A stretch of DNA of 64,000 nt, from positions 1-64,000 of the forward strand of contig JAWKQE010000025.1 in assembly GCA_041390305.1 (NCBI GenBank), read 5' to 3'. The translations under genes were made by a program, and so were the position numbers. Every line of letters starts with the position of its first letter. The stretch's first letter is position 1. Shown here one piece after another: positions 1-10,674 of this stretch. This stretch comes from JACKCR01 sp041390305 (GTDB taxonomy: Bacteria; Eisenbacteria; RBG-16-71-46; CAIMUX01). The notes beneath the pieces were generated by a model that worked only from the letters and a program-made list of their open reading frames with translations, did no database searches and was not told where the DNA came from.

Positions 1-1
1 C

Positions 2-169
2 GGTGGCGGCGGCCACGAAGTCCGGTTGGAGCGCCTTCTCCTCGCACTGGACGAACTCGAGCACGGGATCAAATCCGGTCGGATCCCCTCCGTGGGCGAG
101 GAAGTCGCCTTCGAACGCGCGCTCGTGGAGACGGCCTCCTTGGGTGGGCGGGCCCGACCCCGGCGCTAG
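2..169 (+). CDS. C-terminal end of an upstream gene, possibly DNA polymerase III delta subunit
   Basis: An open frame entering from the left edge gives 55 residues and stops at TAG 167-169. The visible part is a leucine-rich amphipathic helix (RLERLLLALDELEHGIKSGR) followed by a short Arg/Pro tail. A final helix with the pattern LLxxLxELDxxIKSGR resembles the C-terminal collar of HolA-type clamp-loader delta subunits, where a similar helix ends in an IKxGR stretch. That identification is weak because only the last helix is present. The next gene starts 94 bases downstream on the same strand. Confidence 0.4.
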   Translation, partial: GGGGHEVRLERLLLALDELEHGIKSGRIPSVGEEVAFERALVETASLGGRARPRR

Positions 170-263
170 ACGTCGGGAACCACCGAGGCGGCGCGGGGGT
201 GAAACCTCGGCGGATGCAGCAGGGGCGACCACCCGAGCCGTGATCGGAAGGAGTGACAGCGGA

Positions 264-1223
264 GTGCAGAAGACATCAGGTGTAGGCCCCCGGGTGATCC
301 AGGCGGCGCTGGTAGCGGTGGGGTTCCTCGCACTCGTTGCCGGCGGCGTCCGCGCCGAGGACGCAGGGAACGGCAAAGAGATCGAGTGGGCGGCAACGTT
401 CGACCAGGCGTTGGAGCAGGCACGCACGGAGAAGAAGATCATCATGGTCGACTTCTTCACGCACTGGTGCCATTGGTGCAAGGTGCTCGACGAGAAGACG
501 TACAGCGATCCCCGCGTTGTCGAAGCCTCCCGGGCGATGGTCAATGTGAAGGTGAACGCGGGCACCTACGTCGACATCGCGAAGAAGTACGGCGTCTCCG
601 CCTATCCCACGGTTGCGTTTCTCAAGCCGGATGGTTCGCTCCGTATGTCCGTGCGCGGCTTCCGTCCACCGGAGAGTTTCCTCCCGCAGATGGAGAGCGC
701 TCTCGCCGTCGGGGGACAGCTCCTCGCAGTGAAGAACCAGGTGGAAGACCGTCCGGACGAGCCGCGTCTCCGCCGTCAACTCATCGACCTCCTTGCCCTC
801 GACGGCAAGTGGTCCGACGCCGCCTCGCAGTGTGCAGAACTCGTCGGGCTGGTGCCCGAGGAAGAGCGGTCCGGCGTGGAGCTGGATCAGATCCTCTACC
901 GGATGCGGGCAGGCGAAGATGTCGTGTCGTCTCTCCGGGACTGGGAGAAGCACCACCGGGACGACCCGCGGTCACTCGAGGCGCGGTACTACCTGGCCAT
1001 GGCCCAGGAAGCGGCGGGGGAGCACAGTGCCGCCCGGAAGGGGTTCCAGGAGGTCGCCGAGAGCGGCGGCAAGAGCTGGCTCGCCGCTGCGGCCAACGAA
1101 GTCAGCTGCGGCACGTCTCTGAGGCCGGCGACATCCCAGGTCGATCGGACAATCCGAAAGGCGTCCAAGGCCTTCTCACCCGCAATCCGGCAAAAAACAG
1201 AACCAGGTCCCAAGGGCACGTAG
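264..1223 (+). CDS. Exported thioredoxin-fold protein with CHWC active site
   Basis: The product is 319 residues, probably periplasmic. The start is taken at GTG 264 because GGAAGGAG lies at 246-253 and the frame then opens with a signal peptide (hydrophobic core about residues 13-26, likely cleavage after GGVRA). A thioredoxin-like domain covers about residues 38-145, with the redox motif C69-H-W-C72 in the context DFFTHWCHWC and a likely cis-proline in SAYPTV. This fold and motif occur in DsbD C-terminal and DUF255-like disulfide proteins. Residues 150-285 are helical and TPR-like. The last 40 residues are basic and uninformative, so the true C-terminus could differ. A role in thiol-disulfide exchange or cytochrome maturation is inferred; no partner gene is nearby. 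Confidence 0.75.
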   Translation: MQKTSGVGPRVIQAALVAVGFLALVAGGVRAEDAGNGKEIEWAATFDQALEQARTEKKIIMVDFFTHWCHWCKVLDEKTYSDPRVVEASRAMVNVKVNAGTYVDIAKKYGVSAYPTVAFLKPDGSLRMSVRGFRPPESFLPQMESALAVGGQLLAVKNQVEDRPDEPRLRRQLIDLLALDGKWSDAASQCAELVGLVPEEERSGVELDQILYRMRAGEDVVSSLRDWEKHHRDDPRSLEARYYLAMAQEAAGEHSAARKGFQEVAESGGKSWLAAAANEVSCGTSLRPATSQVDRTIRKASKAFSPAIRQKTEPGPKGT

Positions 1224-1235
1224 CCGGGGACCTGG
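1203..1235 (+). other. Hairpin over the stop codon of the thioredoxin-fold gene
   Basis: CCAGGTCCC (1203-1211) pairs with GGGACCTGG (1227-1235), a 9-bp perfect stem whose loop contains the TAG stop. There is no T-run after it, so it is not a classical intrinsic terminator; it could still pause transcription or protect the 3' end. Confidence 0.3.
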
Positions 1236-1379
1236 CCTCCAACGGGGACCGTCGGATCGGGTGTCAGAGAAGCTCTGCCAGAAAGCCGTACCTTAAGCCG
1301 CGAACGGTAAACCCTCGACGATTCGGCCCGCGCAGCCCAGGACCATTCACGTACGTCCCAGCTCGGAAACTCCGACCGC

Positions 1380-1430
1380 TCGCAGATGGGGAAGCAGTGT
1401 CAAAGGTGCGAGATCCAATCCCATCTGCGA
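1380..1430. repeat. 11-bp perfect inverted repeat in the gene-free stretch
   Basis: TCGCAGATGGG (1380-1390) is the exact inverse of CCCATCTGCGA (1420-1430), separated by 29 bases. It could be a stem-loop in a small RNA or leader, or a binding site for a dimeric regulator. Nothing else around it identifies a family. Confidence 0.4.
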
Positions 1431-1726
1431 ACAACTCCCTAGTAGAAACGTGCGTGCCACAGGTGCGTAGTCTGCGAGCGATACGCCGAAACTCCCTTCC
1501 GAACGACTCCCGAAGCGGAGTGAACGGACTGTCTTTCCGCAGCTTGCGCGATCGAACAACTGCCGGAGTTTCGTGCGGCGAGATGGATCGTTCCCTTTCC
1601 TGGGACGTGATCGGCGGGGAGAATCGATGCGTCGTGCAACCTCGCCCCTCGATTCGCAATCTCGGAAGGGCCGGACTGCGCCTTCCACCGAGCGGCTGCT
1701 GCCCCGTGGCACCCATAGGACGTCAA

Positions 1727-1754
1727 TTGGTCGTTAGTTTACATAATATATCTT
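1727..1754 (+). promoter_or_regulatory. Possible sigma70-type promoter for the M16 peptidase
   Basis: TTGGTC (1727-1732), a 16-base spacer and TATCTT (1749-1754) lie in the only AT-rich island of the gap. Transcription from here would give a leader of about 200 bases before the ATG at 1963. The match is moderate. Confidence 0.3.
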
Positions 1755-1962
1755 ATGCGGCACACGTTCTCGGTTTCCGATGCATTCCCGACGCATCGGC
1801 TTGCACCGGGATTCCGAGTGCGGTTTCCTCCCTCGAGTAGCGTCGGTTTGCACGCAGTTCGCGCGCGATTCATGCGTCGGCTCGCACGGAGTTCGCGCGG
1901 CCGGCCCGATCATCTCGGATGGCCGCTCGGCTCGTTCGTCGTTCTTCTCGGAGGTCGTTCCA

Positions 1963-4803
1963 ATGGTTCCCATCCCGGCAAGGAATCTCGTGGGGTCCGC
2001 CCTGGGCTCCATCTTCGTTGCGCTTCTCGCGGGAAGCGCCTTTTCTGCTCCGGAACCCGGGGTTCGCTGGGGCTTTTTGTCCAATGGATCCGGGTATCTG
2101 GTCATCTCGAACCGGTCGGCGCCGATGGTCGGTTGCTCGGCCGTGGTTCACGGTGGTTCCGGCGCGGAATCGGCGAACTCCCAAGGTGCGAGCCACATGC
2201 TCGAACACCTGCTCTTCAACGGCACCGAAACGATGTCCCAGGAAGAGCTCTATGCGGGATTCGACCGGCTCGGAACGTATTCCAACGCCACGACGCGACC
2301 GACGCACGTGAGCTATATGATCCTCGGACCGTCCGGATCGTTCTGGGACGGATTCCAACTCCAGTCGGATATGATCTTTCGTTCCGTTATCCCGGCGGAC
2401 AAGCTCGAGAAGGAACGCGGGATCGTCCTCGAAGAGCTGGCCAAGGACCGCCTCGAGGCCACGTACTCGGTCAATCGGGTCTTGGAGACCGACCTGTTCG
2501 GGCCCCGCGGCTACGGACTTCCGACCCTCGGGACCGAGGCCTCGATCCGCGCCCTCAGCCGTGAGCAGATCCTCGATTTCTACCGGTCCTACTACGGGCC
2601 GGACAATCTCACCTGGGTCCTGATCGGCGATCTCGACCCGGACGCCGCGGTCGATTCGCTGGAAGCCCGTGTGGGCGCGCTCCCGGCGCGCGGCCGAACA
2701 GACGATCGTTCGCCTGGCGGACCGGACCTGAGCGGACCGGTCCGTCGGGATCACGTGCTCTCCGGCGTCGAACAGCCCAGGGTTCGAGTAGTGTGGGAGG
2801 CGAGCGCACCCAATACGAAGGAATTCCTGGCCTTGGAGGCTGCATTCGAGTTGCGCTGCCAAGGGGATGCCTCTCCCCTGGCCGTGCGGGCGAAGGAGCT
2901 GGGAGCCTCGGACTACTCGGCTTCCCTCCGGATCTACCCGGGTCTCACCTTGGCCGAGATCGACTGCTCGCTGGAGCCCGGTACGGACCCGGATGCATTC
3001 ATCGTCGCGATCGAGGGTGCGGCCCGGCTTCTTGGGCAGACCGCACCCGATGCTGCGGCTCTCGACCGCTGGAAGGTTGGACGGGAGACCGAGGAAGTCT
3101 TCCTCCGCGAGAAGCCGCACTACTACGCGGTCTTCCGCGGCGACCGGATCGTGGCCCGAGGCCTCCCGGCGATCGCGAGCGAGCTGTCCGAGATCCAGGA
3201 GATTCCGGCCAAGGCGCTGGCAGGCGTCCTTCCGTTCGGCCAGGCGCCGGTTCGTGTCTCGGTGCTCTATCCCGCACCGCGGACCCCGGAGGCCGCCGCC
3301 GCGAGCGCGGCCGACGGACCACACGGGATGCTGGAGATGGCCCACGGGACCGGCGCGTCGCCCCACGGACAGGCCTCGATGGGACACGGCGCCGAAGGTG
3401 CGATGAGCGGCGATCCGTCTGTCGACGAGTCCATGGGCGCGGGTGCCGGACCCGAGTTCGGTCGATGGACGCTACCGAACGGACTTTCGGTCGTCTCGCG
3501 ATCCGGACCCGAGAGCTCGGTTTTCGCCGCGCACCTCTTCATCCGAGGACGGGCCGAGCGGGAGCCGGTTCCCGGCGCGGCCGAACTCCTCCACTCCCTC
3601 CTCGGTGAGCGGACGAAGTCCCGGAACGAGGCGCAGCTCAGCGAGGAGCTGGCCGCGATCGGCGCCGAGCTCAAGACCGCGGACCTCGCCTTCATTCCCT
3701 ACGACGATTTCTACTCCGTGCCCGAGTTCTCCTATGTGCGGCTGCAGACGCTGGATCGGTTCGGCGGCACGGCCCTGGAGCTCCTCGCGGACATCCTCGG
3801 GCACCCGGTGTTCGACGCCGCCTCGTTCGAGAAGGCACGGACCGCCGCGATCGATCGGGCCGCGAAGGAAGAAGCCACCCCCCGGACCCGCGCCCGCCGC
3901 TCCATCCGGGACACCTACGGAGTCGACGGCTCCAACGCCTATGTCTTCGGGACCGTGGAGGGGCTGCGGAGCCTCGACTGGGAGACGTTCCAGGAGTTCG
4001 CGAAGAGCTATCTCGACGCCAGCGGCATGCTGCTCGTCATCGCGTCCGGACTCCCTACCGAGACGCTCGAGTCGCTCACCCAGAAGAGTGTGGGAACCCT
4101 TCCCGGCAGCCCGGGAACGCTCGACGTCCGGTACTCGGCCGCTCCCTGGTCCGAGTCGTTCGTCCCGCTCGATGCCGGCCGGATGGCGAAGGGATCGGAA
4201 GCGACCGGTGAGATCGGCACCGTCGACGGTGCCGAATGGGCGGAGCTGTTCGGCGACCTCCCGGTGCCGGCCGTGGCCAGCATCGAGACGGTGGGCGCTT
4301 CGCAGGGCTACATTGCGGTGACGCGCGTCCTGGACGTTCCCGAGGGATCCGAGGCCGCGGTGGACCTGGCCGCGTCTCTCCTCTCCGATCGGATCGCGTT
4401 CCAACTCCGCGAACGCGAGGGGCTCGCATACTCCATCGGGGCCTCGGCGAGTCCTCTCCGTGGGAACCAGTGGCTCTACACGGCCGCCGCGGGCACGCGT
4501 GCGGAGAACTTCCCCCGTATGCTCACGGGGCTCCGGGACGGCGTCCAGATCGCGCTGACGGAGCCGATCGACGACGACGCCCTGGAGACCCTCGTCGCGA
4601 GCATGGAGGGGCGTTCCCTGATGCGGCGGGTGACCCGGATGAACTGGGCGTTCTATGCGGGGAGTGCCTGGCTCGAAGGAGAAGATCCGGCAGAGCAGGA
4701 AGGGCGCTACGACGAGATGCGCCAGGTTACGGCCAAGGAGCTCGAGACAGTTCTGAAGACCGTGTGGCCGGGGACCGAGGAAGGCGTCTTCATCGTCAAG
4801 TGA
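1963..4803 (+). CDS. Exported M16-family zinc metallopeptidase (two-domain)
   Basis: The product is 946 residues. ATG 1963 is preferred over upstream starts because GGAGGT (1950-1955) is well placed and the frame then opens with a signal peptide ending near GSAFSA. The first half carries the inverted zinc motif H78-x-x-E81-H82 (HMLEH) and the downstream glutamate ligand about 76 residues later in LEELAKDR, so this half looks catalytically competent. The second half (from about residue 500) is a degenerate M16 domain without HxxEH, ending in the usual region containing REGLAYSIG. Between the halves, roughly residues 454-483, is an insert rich in His, Met and Gly. Secreted M16 peptidases degrade peptides in the periplasm; the substrate is unknown. 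A hairpin terminator follows directly, so the gene is probably monocistronic. Confidence 0.88.
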   Translation: MVPIPARNLVGSALGSIFVALLAGSAFSAPEPGVRWGFLSNGSGYLVISNRSAPMVGCSAVVHGGSGAESANSQGASHMLEHLLFNGTETMSQEELYAGFDRLGTYSNATTRPTHVSYMILGPSGSFWDGFQLQSDMIFRSVIPADKLEKERGIVLEELAKDRLEATYSVNRVLETDLFGPRGYGLPTLGTEASIRALSREQILDFYRSYYGPDNLTWVLIGDLDPDAAVDSLEARVGALPARGRTDDRSPGGPDLSGPVRRDHVLSGVEQPRVRVVWEASAPNTKEFLALEAAFELRCQGDASPLAVRAKELGASDYSASLRIYPGLTLAEIDCSLEPGTDPDAFIVAIEGAARLLGQTAPDAAALDRWKVGRETEEVFLREKPHYYAVFRGDRIVARGLPAIASELSEIQEIPAKALAGVLPFGQAPVRVSVLYPAPRTPEAAAASAADGPHGMLEMAHGTGASPHGQASMGHGAEGAMSGDPSVDESMGAGAGPEFGRWTLPNGLSVVSRSGPESSVFAAHLFIRGRAEREPVPGAAELLHSLLGERTKSRNEAQLSEELAAIGAELKTADLAFIPYDDFYSVPEFSYVRLQTLDRFGGTALELLADILGHPVFDAASFEKARTAAIDRAAKEEATPRTRARRSIRDTYGVDGSNAYVFGTVEGLRSLDWETFQEFAKSYLDASGMLLVIASGLPTETLESLTQKSVGTLPGSPGTLDVRYSAAPWSESFVPLDAGRMAKGSEATGEIGTVDGAEWAELFGDLPVPAVASIETVGASQGYIAVTRVLDVPEGSEAAVDLAASLLSDRIAFQLREREGLAYSIGASASPLRGNQWLYTAAAGTRAENFPRMLTGLRDGVQIALTEPIDDDALETLVASMEGRSLMRRVTRMNWAFYAGSAWLEGEDPAEQEGRYDEMRQVTAKELETVLKTVWPGTEEGVFIVK

Positions 4804-4807
4804 GAGT

Positions 4808-4829
4808 GCCTGGCGGGGGCCAGGCCTTT
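4808..4829 (+). terminator. Intrinsic terminator after the M16 peptidase
   Basis: GCCTGGC (4808-4814), loop GGGG, GCCAGGC (4819-4825), then CTTTC. The stem begins four bases after the TGA stop. The T-run is short. Confidence 0.5.
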
Positions 4830-4844
4830 CGGTCGAGACGAAAC

Positions 4845-4865
4845 GGGGCGCCCAGAAGGCGCCCC
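4845..4865 (-). terminator. Hairpin terminator after the TPR membrane protein
   Basis: GGGGCGCC (4845-4852) pairs with GGCGCCCC (4858-4865) around a 5-base loop. Read on the minus strand it is followed by GTTTCGTC, a weak U-tract. It separates the convergent M16 and TPR genes. Confidence 0.45.
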
Positions 4866-4901
4866 CGAGAACTCCCGCGGGAGCTGTCTTTGCGGTCGGC
4901 C

Positions 4902-5573
4902 CTACCGGGATTCGGTTTCGGCGAGGCGGACCTTGGCTTCGACGGCACGCTGTGAGGTCGGATAGTCCGTGGCGACCTTCTGGAACGCGGCGACGGCCTC
5001 GGCCGTGTTGCCGGCCTCGAGGAACGCGTTTCCGGCGGCCATCCAGTCCTCCGCGGCGAGCGGATTGTCGGCGCGCTGCGCGGCCTTCCGGTAGCTGGCG
5101 GCGGCACCGGCCATGTCTCCCTGATCCGCGAGCGCGGCGCCGATTCCCCGGTCCGCGGCGGCGGCCAGGAGCGGATCGGACCCCGCCTTGCCGGCGAGCG
5201 TCTCGAACGCAGCCTTGGCGCCCGCTGCATCTCCCGCGGCGAGCTTGCTGTTCCCGAGGAAGAGAGGGATCGACTTCGCGGCGTTGGTGGAGCCGTACTG
5301 CCCGAGGATGGACTCGAGCTGGGTCGCGGCCTCCGTGTACCGACCGTCGAAGTAGAGCTTCTGGGCCTGGGCCAGCGACAAGGATGCGTTCTCCTCGGCC
5401 CGCGCCCGGCTCTGCTTGTAGAAGCTCCAGCCGGCGATAGCGGCAACGACGACGATGGCGACGATGACCAGGGTCCGCGAGTTCTCCTTCGCGATCTCCC
5501 CGAGCTCCTTCAGTGCGGTGACGACCTTGTCCTCGCGAAGCTCTTCCTTCGTCATCCTTTTGGCGACAGCCAC
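4902..5573 (-). CDS. Membrane-anchored TPR protein (YfgM-like)
   Basis: The product is 223 residues and starts at GTG 5573 with GGAGGG eight bases upstream. A charged N-terminus is followed by one transmembrane helix at about residues 34-52 (VIVAIVVVAAIAGW). The rest is alanine-rich helical repeats of TPR type (FDGRYTEAATQLESIL, LADQGDMAGAAASYRKA, LEAGNTAEAVAAFQKV). The layout of a short N-terminus, one helix and a periplasmic TPR domain matches YfgM/DUF2133-like ancillary proteins of the Sec translocon and BAM pathway. That role is inferred. A strong promoter lies just upstream and a terminator downstream, so it is a single-gene unit. Confidence 0.75.
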   Translation of the reverse strand: MAVAKRMTKEELREDKVVTALKELGEIAKENSRTLVIVAIVVVAAIAGWSFYKQSRARAEENASLSLAQAQKLYFDGRYTEAATQLESILGQYGSTNAAKSIPLFLGNSKLAAGDAAGAKAAFETLAGKAGSDPLLAAAADRGIGAALADQGDMAGAAASYRKAAQRADNPLAAEDWMAAGNAFLEAGNTAEAVAAFQKVATDYPTSQRAVEAKVRLAETESR

Positions 5574-5620
5574 GAGAAAACCCTCCTGGGACTAGTACGG
5601 TAAGACACAGAGAAGCCCTG

Positions 5621-5649
5621 ATGATAGGGCGCGCGATCGATGTCGTCAA
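5621..5649 (-). promoter_or_regulatory. Sigma70-type promoter of the TPR gene
   Basis: On the minus strand: TTGACG (5649-5644), a 17-base spacer, TATCAT (5626-5621). The -10 box is about 48 bases before the GTG start at 5573. This is one of the best promoter matches in the window. Confidence 0.65.
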
Positions 5650-5745
5650 CGCCGACCCAACCGCCGCCAAACAGTGAGGCCGGGCGCCTCTCTGGCCCGG
5701 CCCTCGGGCGACTTCGCTCCGGTCGGCCGAAGCCCCCGGAAACGC

Positions 5746-5776
5746 CGAAGCGCTCCGCCGGGGGCAGAGCGCTTCG
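5746..5776 (-). terminator. Hairpin terminator after the M3-like secreted protein
   Basis: CGAAGCGCTC (5746-5755) pairs perfectly with GAGCGCTTCG (5767-5776) around an 11-base loop. On the minus strand the stem is followed by GCGTTTCC. It lies about 50 bases beyond the stop of the gene at 5828. Confidence 0.5.
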
Positions 5777-5827
5777 TTCGATCGGCGGACCGTCGGGCCG
5801 GGCTTGGCCAGCGATCCGGTCAGAGGC

Positions 5828-7369
5828 TCAGCGAGAGGCGACCGCGGCCGGATCGGCCGTCCCGATCTCCAGTGCGGCGCCCAGGTCCGTCGGGGCGACC
5901 TCGAAGCCGCGGGACCACTGGCCCTTCAGCCACTTCCCCGCCTCGCCCTTCGACCACCAGTCCTCGCCGAACTGCCCGGTCAGCTTCTCGTCGAGCTGAG
6001 CGGCCAGGATGGCGGACCAGACCCGCAGACCGGAGCGGTGGAGATCCTGTGCGAGGAGGTAGTTCGACTCCTCCGACGAAGTCTGGGCGTAGCCGAGGCT
6101 CTCCTGCATCCAGGTGGTGTAGTCGGTCGGGGCCGCATTCTCCCCGCGGACCAGCCGCCGCTGGAAGATGTAGTGTGCCGCGTCCTGGCGGAGCTCGAAG
6201 AGCTGACGGAAGCGAATCGCGCGCTCCACCGCCGCCGCGTTCTCGACCTTGAGGTACTTGTCGCGCCAGGCCGCGTCGGCGAGCACGCTCTGGAAGAGCG
6301 CGCCGTAGACCATCGGGCTGAGCGGCGAACCGACGCGCTGGTACTCGAACGGTCGGTCATCACCGATGTTGTAGAAGAAGTTGGCCTTGCCGAGGGCACC
6401 GAAGAGCTCCCAGTAATCTCGGACTCCACCCATCGGAACCATGCTCACACGGGTGTCCCCGGAGTTCTGGACCGGGAAGACGGCGGCGTCCGGCCACATG
6501 CCGGGCTTCCCGTCGACCTTGAGGCGGAGCTTCTTGGCCGACTTTACGCTGAGCCCCATGTCCTTGAGCCACTTGTCCGCGGTGTCGACTTCCTTGCCCG
6601 GCTTGAACGTGCCGTCCAGGTGCTGGGCCCGGAGGAGGTACGGACGGTCGTACTCCCGGAAGTCGTCCAGGGACATCCCGTCGATCGCGTCGCCGATGGC
6701 GGCGGGCAGGAGGCCCATGTACTCGTCCTTGGTCGCGGAGAGCACTTCCGCGCACATCGCCTCGATCTCGGCAGGGTCGATTCCCCAGGTCGAGGCGAGG
6801 AAGTCCGCGTAGCTCTTCCCGGTCACCTCGTTCGACTGCTTGTCGAGGTCGATACCGAGGTTGATCTCGAAGACGTTGAAGTTCTCTCTCAGGTCACGCG
6901 ACGCCAGATAGAGGATCCGGCGCTTCGTCCGGTCGCTCTGATTGGCGAGGGTCGACTCGTAGTTCTGGAGCGTGATCTCGTCCTCACCCGTGGACATCGC
7001 CGCATCGCGACGGTAGCTGTTCGCGTTGTCGAAGCTGGACGCGACGGGCGCGAACACTCGTCCGTGGAGGAGGAACGCATCGAGGCGGTGGAGACGATCC
7101 GCATCCGACCCCGAAGCCGATCCGAGGGCCTCGTTCACGGTCTCGTTCTTGCTCTCCTTGAGGAGGTAGTCGAAGTCCTTGTAGACCCGATCGAGGTTCG
7201 ACTCCTTCCCCTCGCCCATGAAGGAGTACCGTTCGGACTGGAGCTTGCTGGCGAGTTCCTCCGCCTTTTCGCGGATCCGATCGACCTCTTCCTTGGCCTG
7301 GGAGACGCCGCTGACGAGGGTGAGTGCCGTCAGCGCGAGTCCACAAGCAGCGATCCAGTTCATCTTCAT
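5828..7369 (-). CDS. Exported M3/gluzincin-like protein without metal-binding residues (pseudo-peptidase)
   Basis: The product is 513 residues. The start MKMNW at 7369 gives a signal peptide ending SGVSQA; a purine-rich GAGGAG lies 12 bases upstream. The C-terminal third has the layout of M3/M32/M2-type gluzincins, including a final helical segment (QDLHRSGLRVWSAILAAQL, FGEDWWSKGEAGKWLKG, then a short region ending with GAALEIG). Where these enzymes carry FHExGHA, this protein reads WELFGALGKA (G324-A-L-G-K328), so both histidines and the glutamate are missing. Where the third ligand glutamate is expected it reads SPMVYGALFQSVL. It therefore keeps the fold but probably not the chemistry. A binding or scaffold role is possible. 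Family assignment rests on pattern alone and needs a profile search. Confidence 0.55.
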   Translation of the reverse strand: MKMNWIAACGLALTALTLVSGVSQAKEEVDRIREKAEELASKLQSERYSFMGEGKESNLDRVYKDFDYLLKESKNETVNEALGSASGSDADRLHRLDAFLLHGRVFAPVASSFDNANSYRRDAAMSTGEDEITLQNYESTLANQSDRTKRRILYLASRDLRENFNVFEINLGIDLDKQSNEVTGKSYADFLASTWGIDPAEIEAMCAEVLSATKDEYMGLLPAAIGDAIDGMSLDDFREYDRPYLLRAQHLDGTFKPGKEVDTADKWLKDMGLSVKSAKKLRLKVDGKPGMWPDAAVFPVQNSGDTRVSMVPMGGVRDYWELFGALGKANFFYNIGDDRPFEYQRVGSPLSPMVYGALFQSVLADAAWRDKYLKVENAAAVERAIRFRQLFELRQDAAHYIFQRRLVRGENAAPTDYTTWMQESLGYAQTSSEESNYLLAQDLHRSGLRVWSAILAAQLDEKLTGQFGEDWWSKGEAGKWLKGQWSRGFEVAPTDLGAALEIGTADPAAVASR

Positions 7370-7542
7370 CTTGCCCGGGTTCTCCTCTCTCCTGAAGGGA
7401 GCTCCACCGCGTAGGTGGTGAGAGCTGCTCCCCATCGCTTCGTTTCGGCCACTCCGGAACGATCGCATTTGCTCGACGATCGCACTCGCTCTGCGATCGG
7501 TCGCCCCTCCGCTCCCCGCGGACAGGGTCTGAAACAACAGCC

Positions 7543-8492
7543 CTAGACGGTACCATCGGCGAGCGTCGGGGGAATCAAAAAACCTCCCTCGCTCTGCGTC
7601 ACGTGGGCCGATCCTACGGTTCTCTCGTCACGAAGGAGCTCGTACTCCCGAGTCGGGCGGAAAACGATCCCCAGCCCCGAGAGTTCGATCTCGACCTTCG
7701 GCTGCCAGAACTCCTGGGCTTCTTCCATCCGGCGCTTCCAGTCGAGCTGGAGGAGTCGGATCTTCTCCTCCCGAGCCTGCAGCCCTCCGGCCAGCTTCCG
7801 CTTCGAGGTCCGTGCTTCCTCGATCAGGTTCTGGTAGTACGTCCCGATGCTCTCCCCCTCCCGGGCGAGATGCTCGGTGGCGTCGCGCTTGAGCCGACCG
7901 ATCCGCCGACGAAGACGGCGCTCCAAGCCCCCGAGAGCTGCCCTGAGGACGTCGTCGGACAGGGGCAACACTGTGGGTACCCGGCGCCCGTCCGCGGGTT
8001 CGGCGTCGAGGGTCTCCCAGAGAACGACCAGATCCGGTGTCTGCGACTCGAGTTCGAGCGTGATCCCGTCCACCGCGACGACTTCGAGCGAGTCCGGAGT
8101 CTCCTCGACCGAGTACTGCACTTTGAAGACGTGATAGTAGATGGGTGCGTACGAGTCCCACGAGTCGCCGAGCGTCAGTCCTTTGGGTGGCTTCCCGGGC
8201 TTCGCCACCGCGGCCTTCTTCTTCGGGGGAACGAATCGAATCCCGACCCGCCCCCTCTCGATCGCGAGGTCCAGAACGCGGTCGAACACCGGGTTCCCGA
8301 CGGTCGCGAGTTCCGAGTTCGGGTCGTCCTGGAGGCCGCGCTGGTTGAATGCGAGCGCGAGTGACTTTCGGCCGAGGCGATCGGCGAGCTCCGCCGACGC
8401 GTCGATCCGGAGGAGATTCGGACTGTCGGTGGTCACCTCCGCGCCGTGCGTGGTGAGCAGATCCCGCGTGAACCCTCTCAGTTCCGTCGTCT

Positions 8493-8496
<4 letters not shown>
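7543..8496 (-). CDS. Unknown partner protein of the SNF2 helicase
   Basis: The product is 317 residues with no signal peptide or membrane helix. The ATG at 8496 overlaps the helicase stop codon (ATGA, 8496-8493), so the two are translationally coupled. The N-terminal half (MKTTELRGFTRDLL onward) is mixed alpha/beta and contains a basic loop PPKKKAAVAKPGKPPKG near residue 100. The second half (about residues 190-285) is highly charged and helical (ALGGLERRLRRRIGRLKR, KIRLLQLDWKRRMEEAQEF), consistent with a long coiled coil. The last 35 residues look like a small beta domain. I do not recognise the family. Coupling to an SNF2 ATPase suggests it targets or regulates that motor. Confidence 0.7.
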
Positions 8497-10625
<2,129 letters not shown>

Positions 10626-10674
10626 CGTTCTCTCCCTGACCTGTCTGCGGGCCCCGACTCCCTGGCCGTGGAAC

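Larger units (their letters stand above)
1224..1962. other. Gene-free stretch of about 740 bases
   Basis: No reading frame here has a ribosome binding site plus recognisable protein features; open frames on both strands read as arginine/serine-rich shadows. The stretch contains a perfect 11-bp inverted repeat (1380-1430), an AT-rich island at about 1733-1756 that is unlike the surrounding GC-rich DNA, and the ribosome binding site of the M16 peptidase at its right end. Confidence 0.5.

Noticed and set aside
5804..7414. 536-codon open frame on the plus strand
   Set aside because: It is the mirror of the M3-like gene: composition is Val/Arg/Glu/Leu-rich with no domain, and the minus-strand frame has a signal peptide, terminator and family pattern.
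7477..7499. Operator or terminator in the gap before the M3-like gene
   Set aside because: CGATCGCA/TGCGATCG is a hairpin, but no U-tract follows and GATCG strings are common by chance in this DNA.
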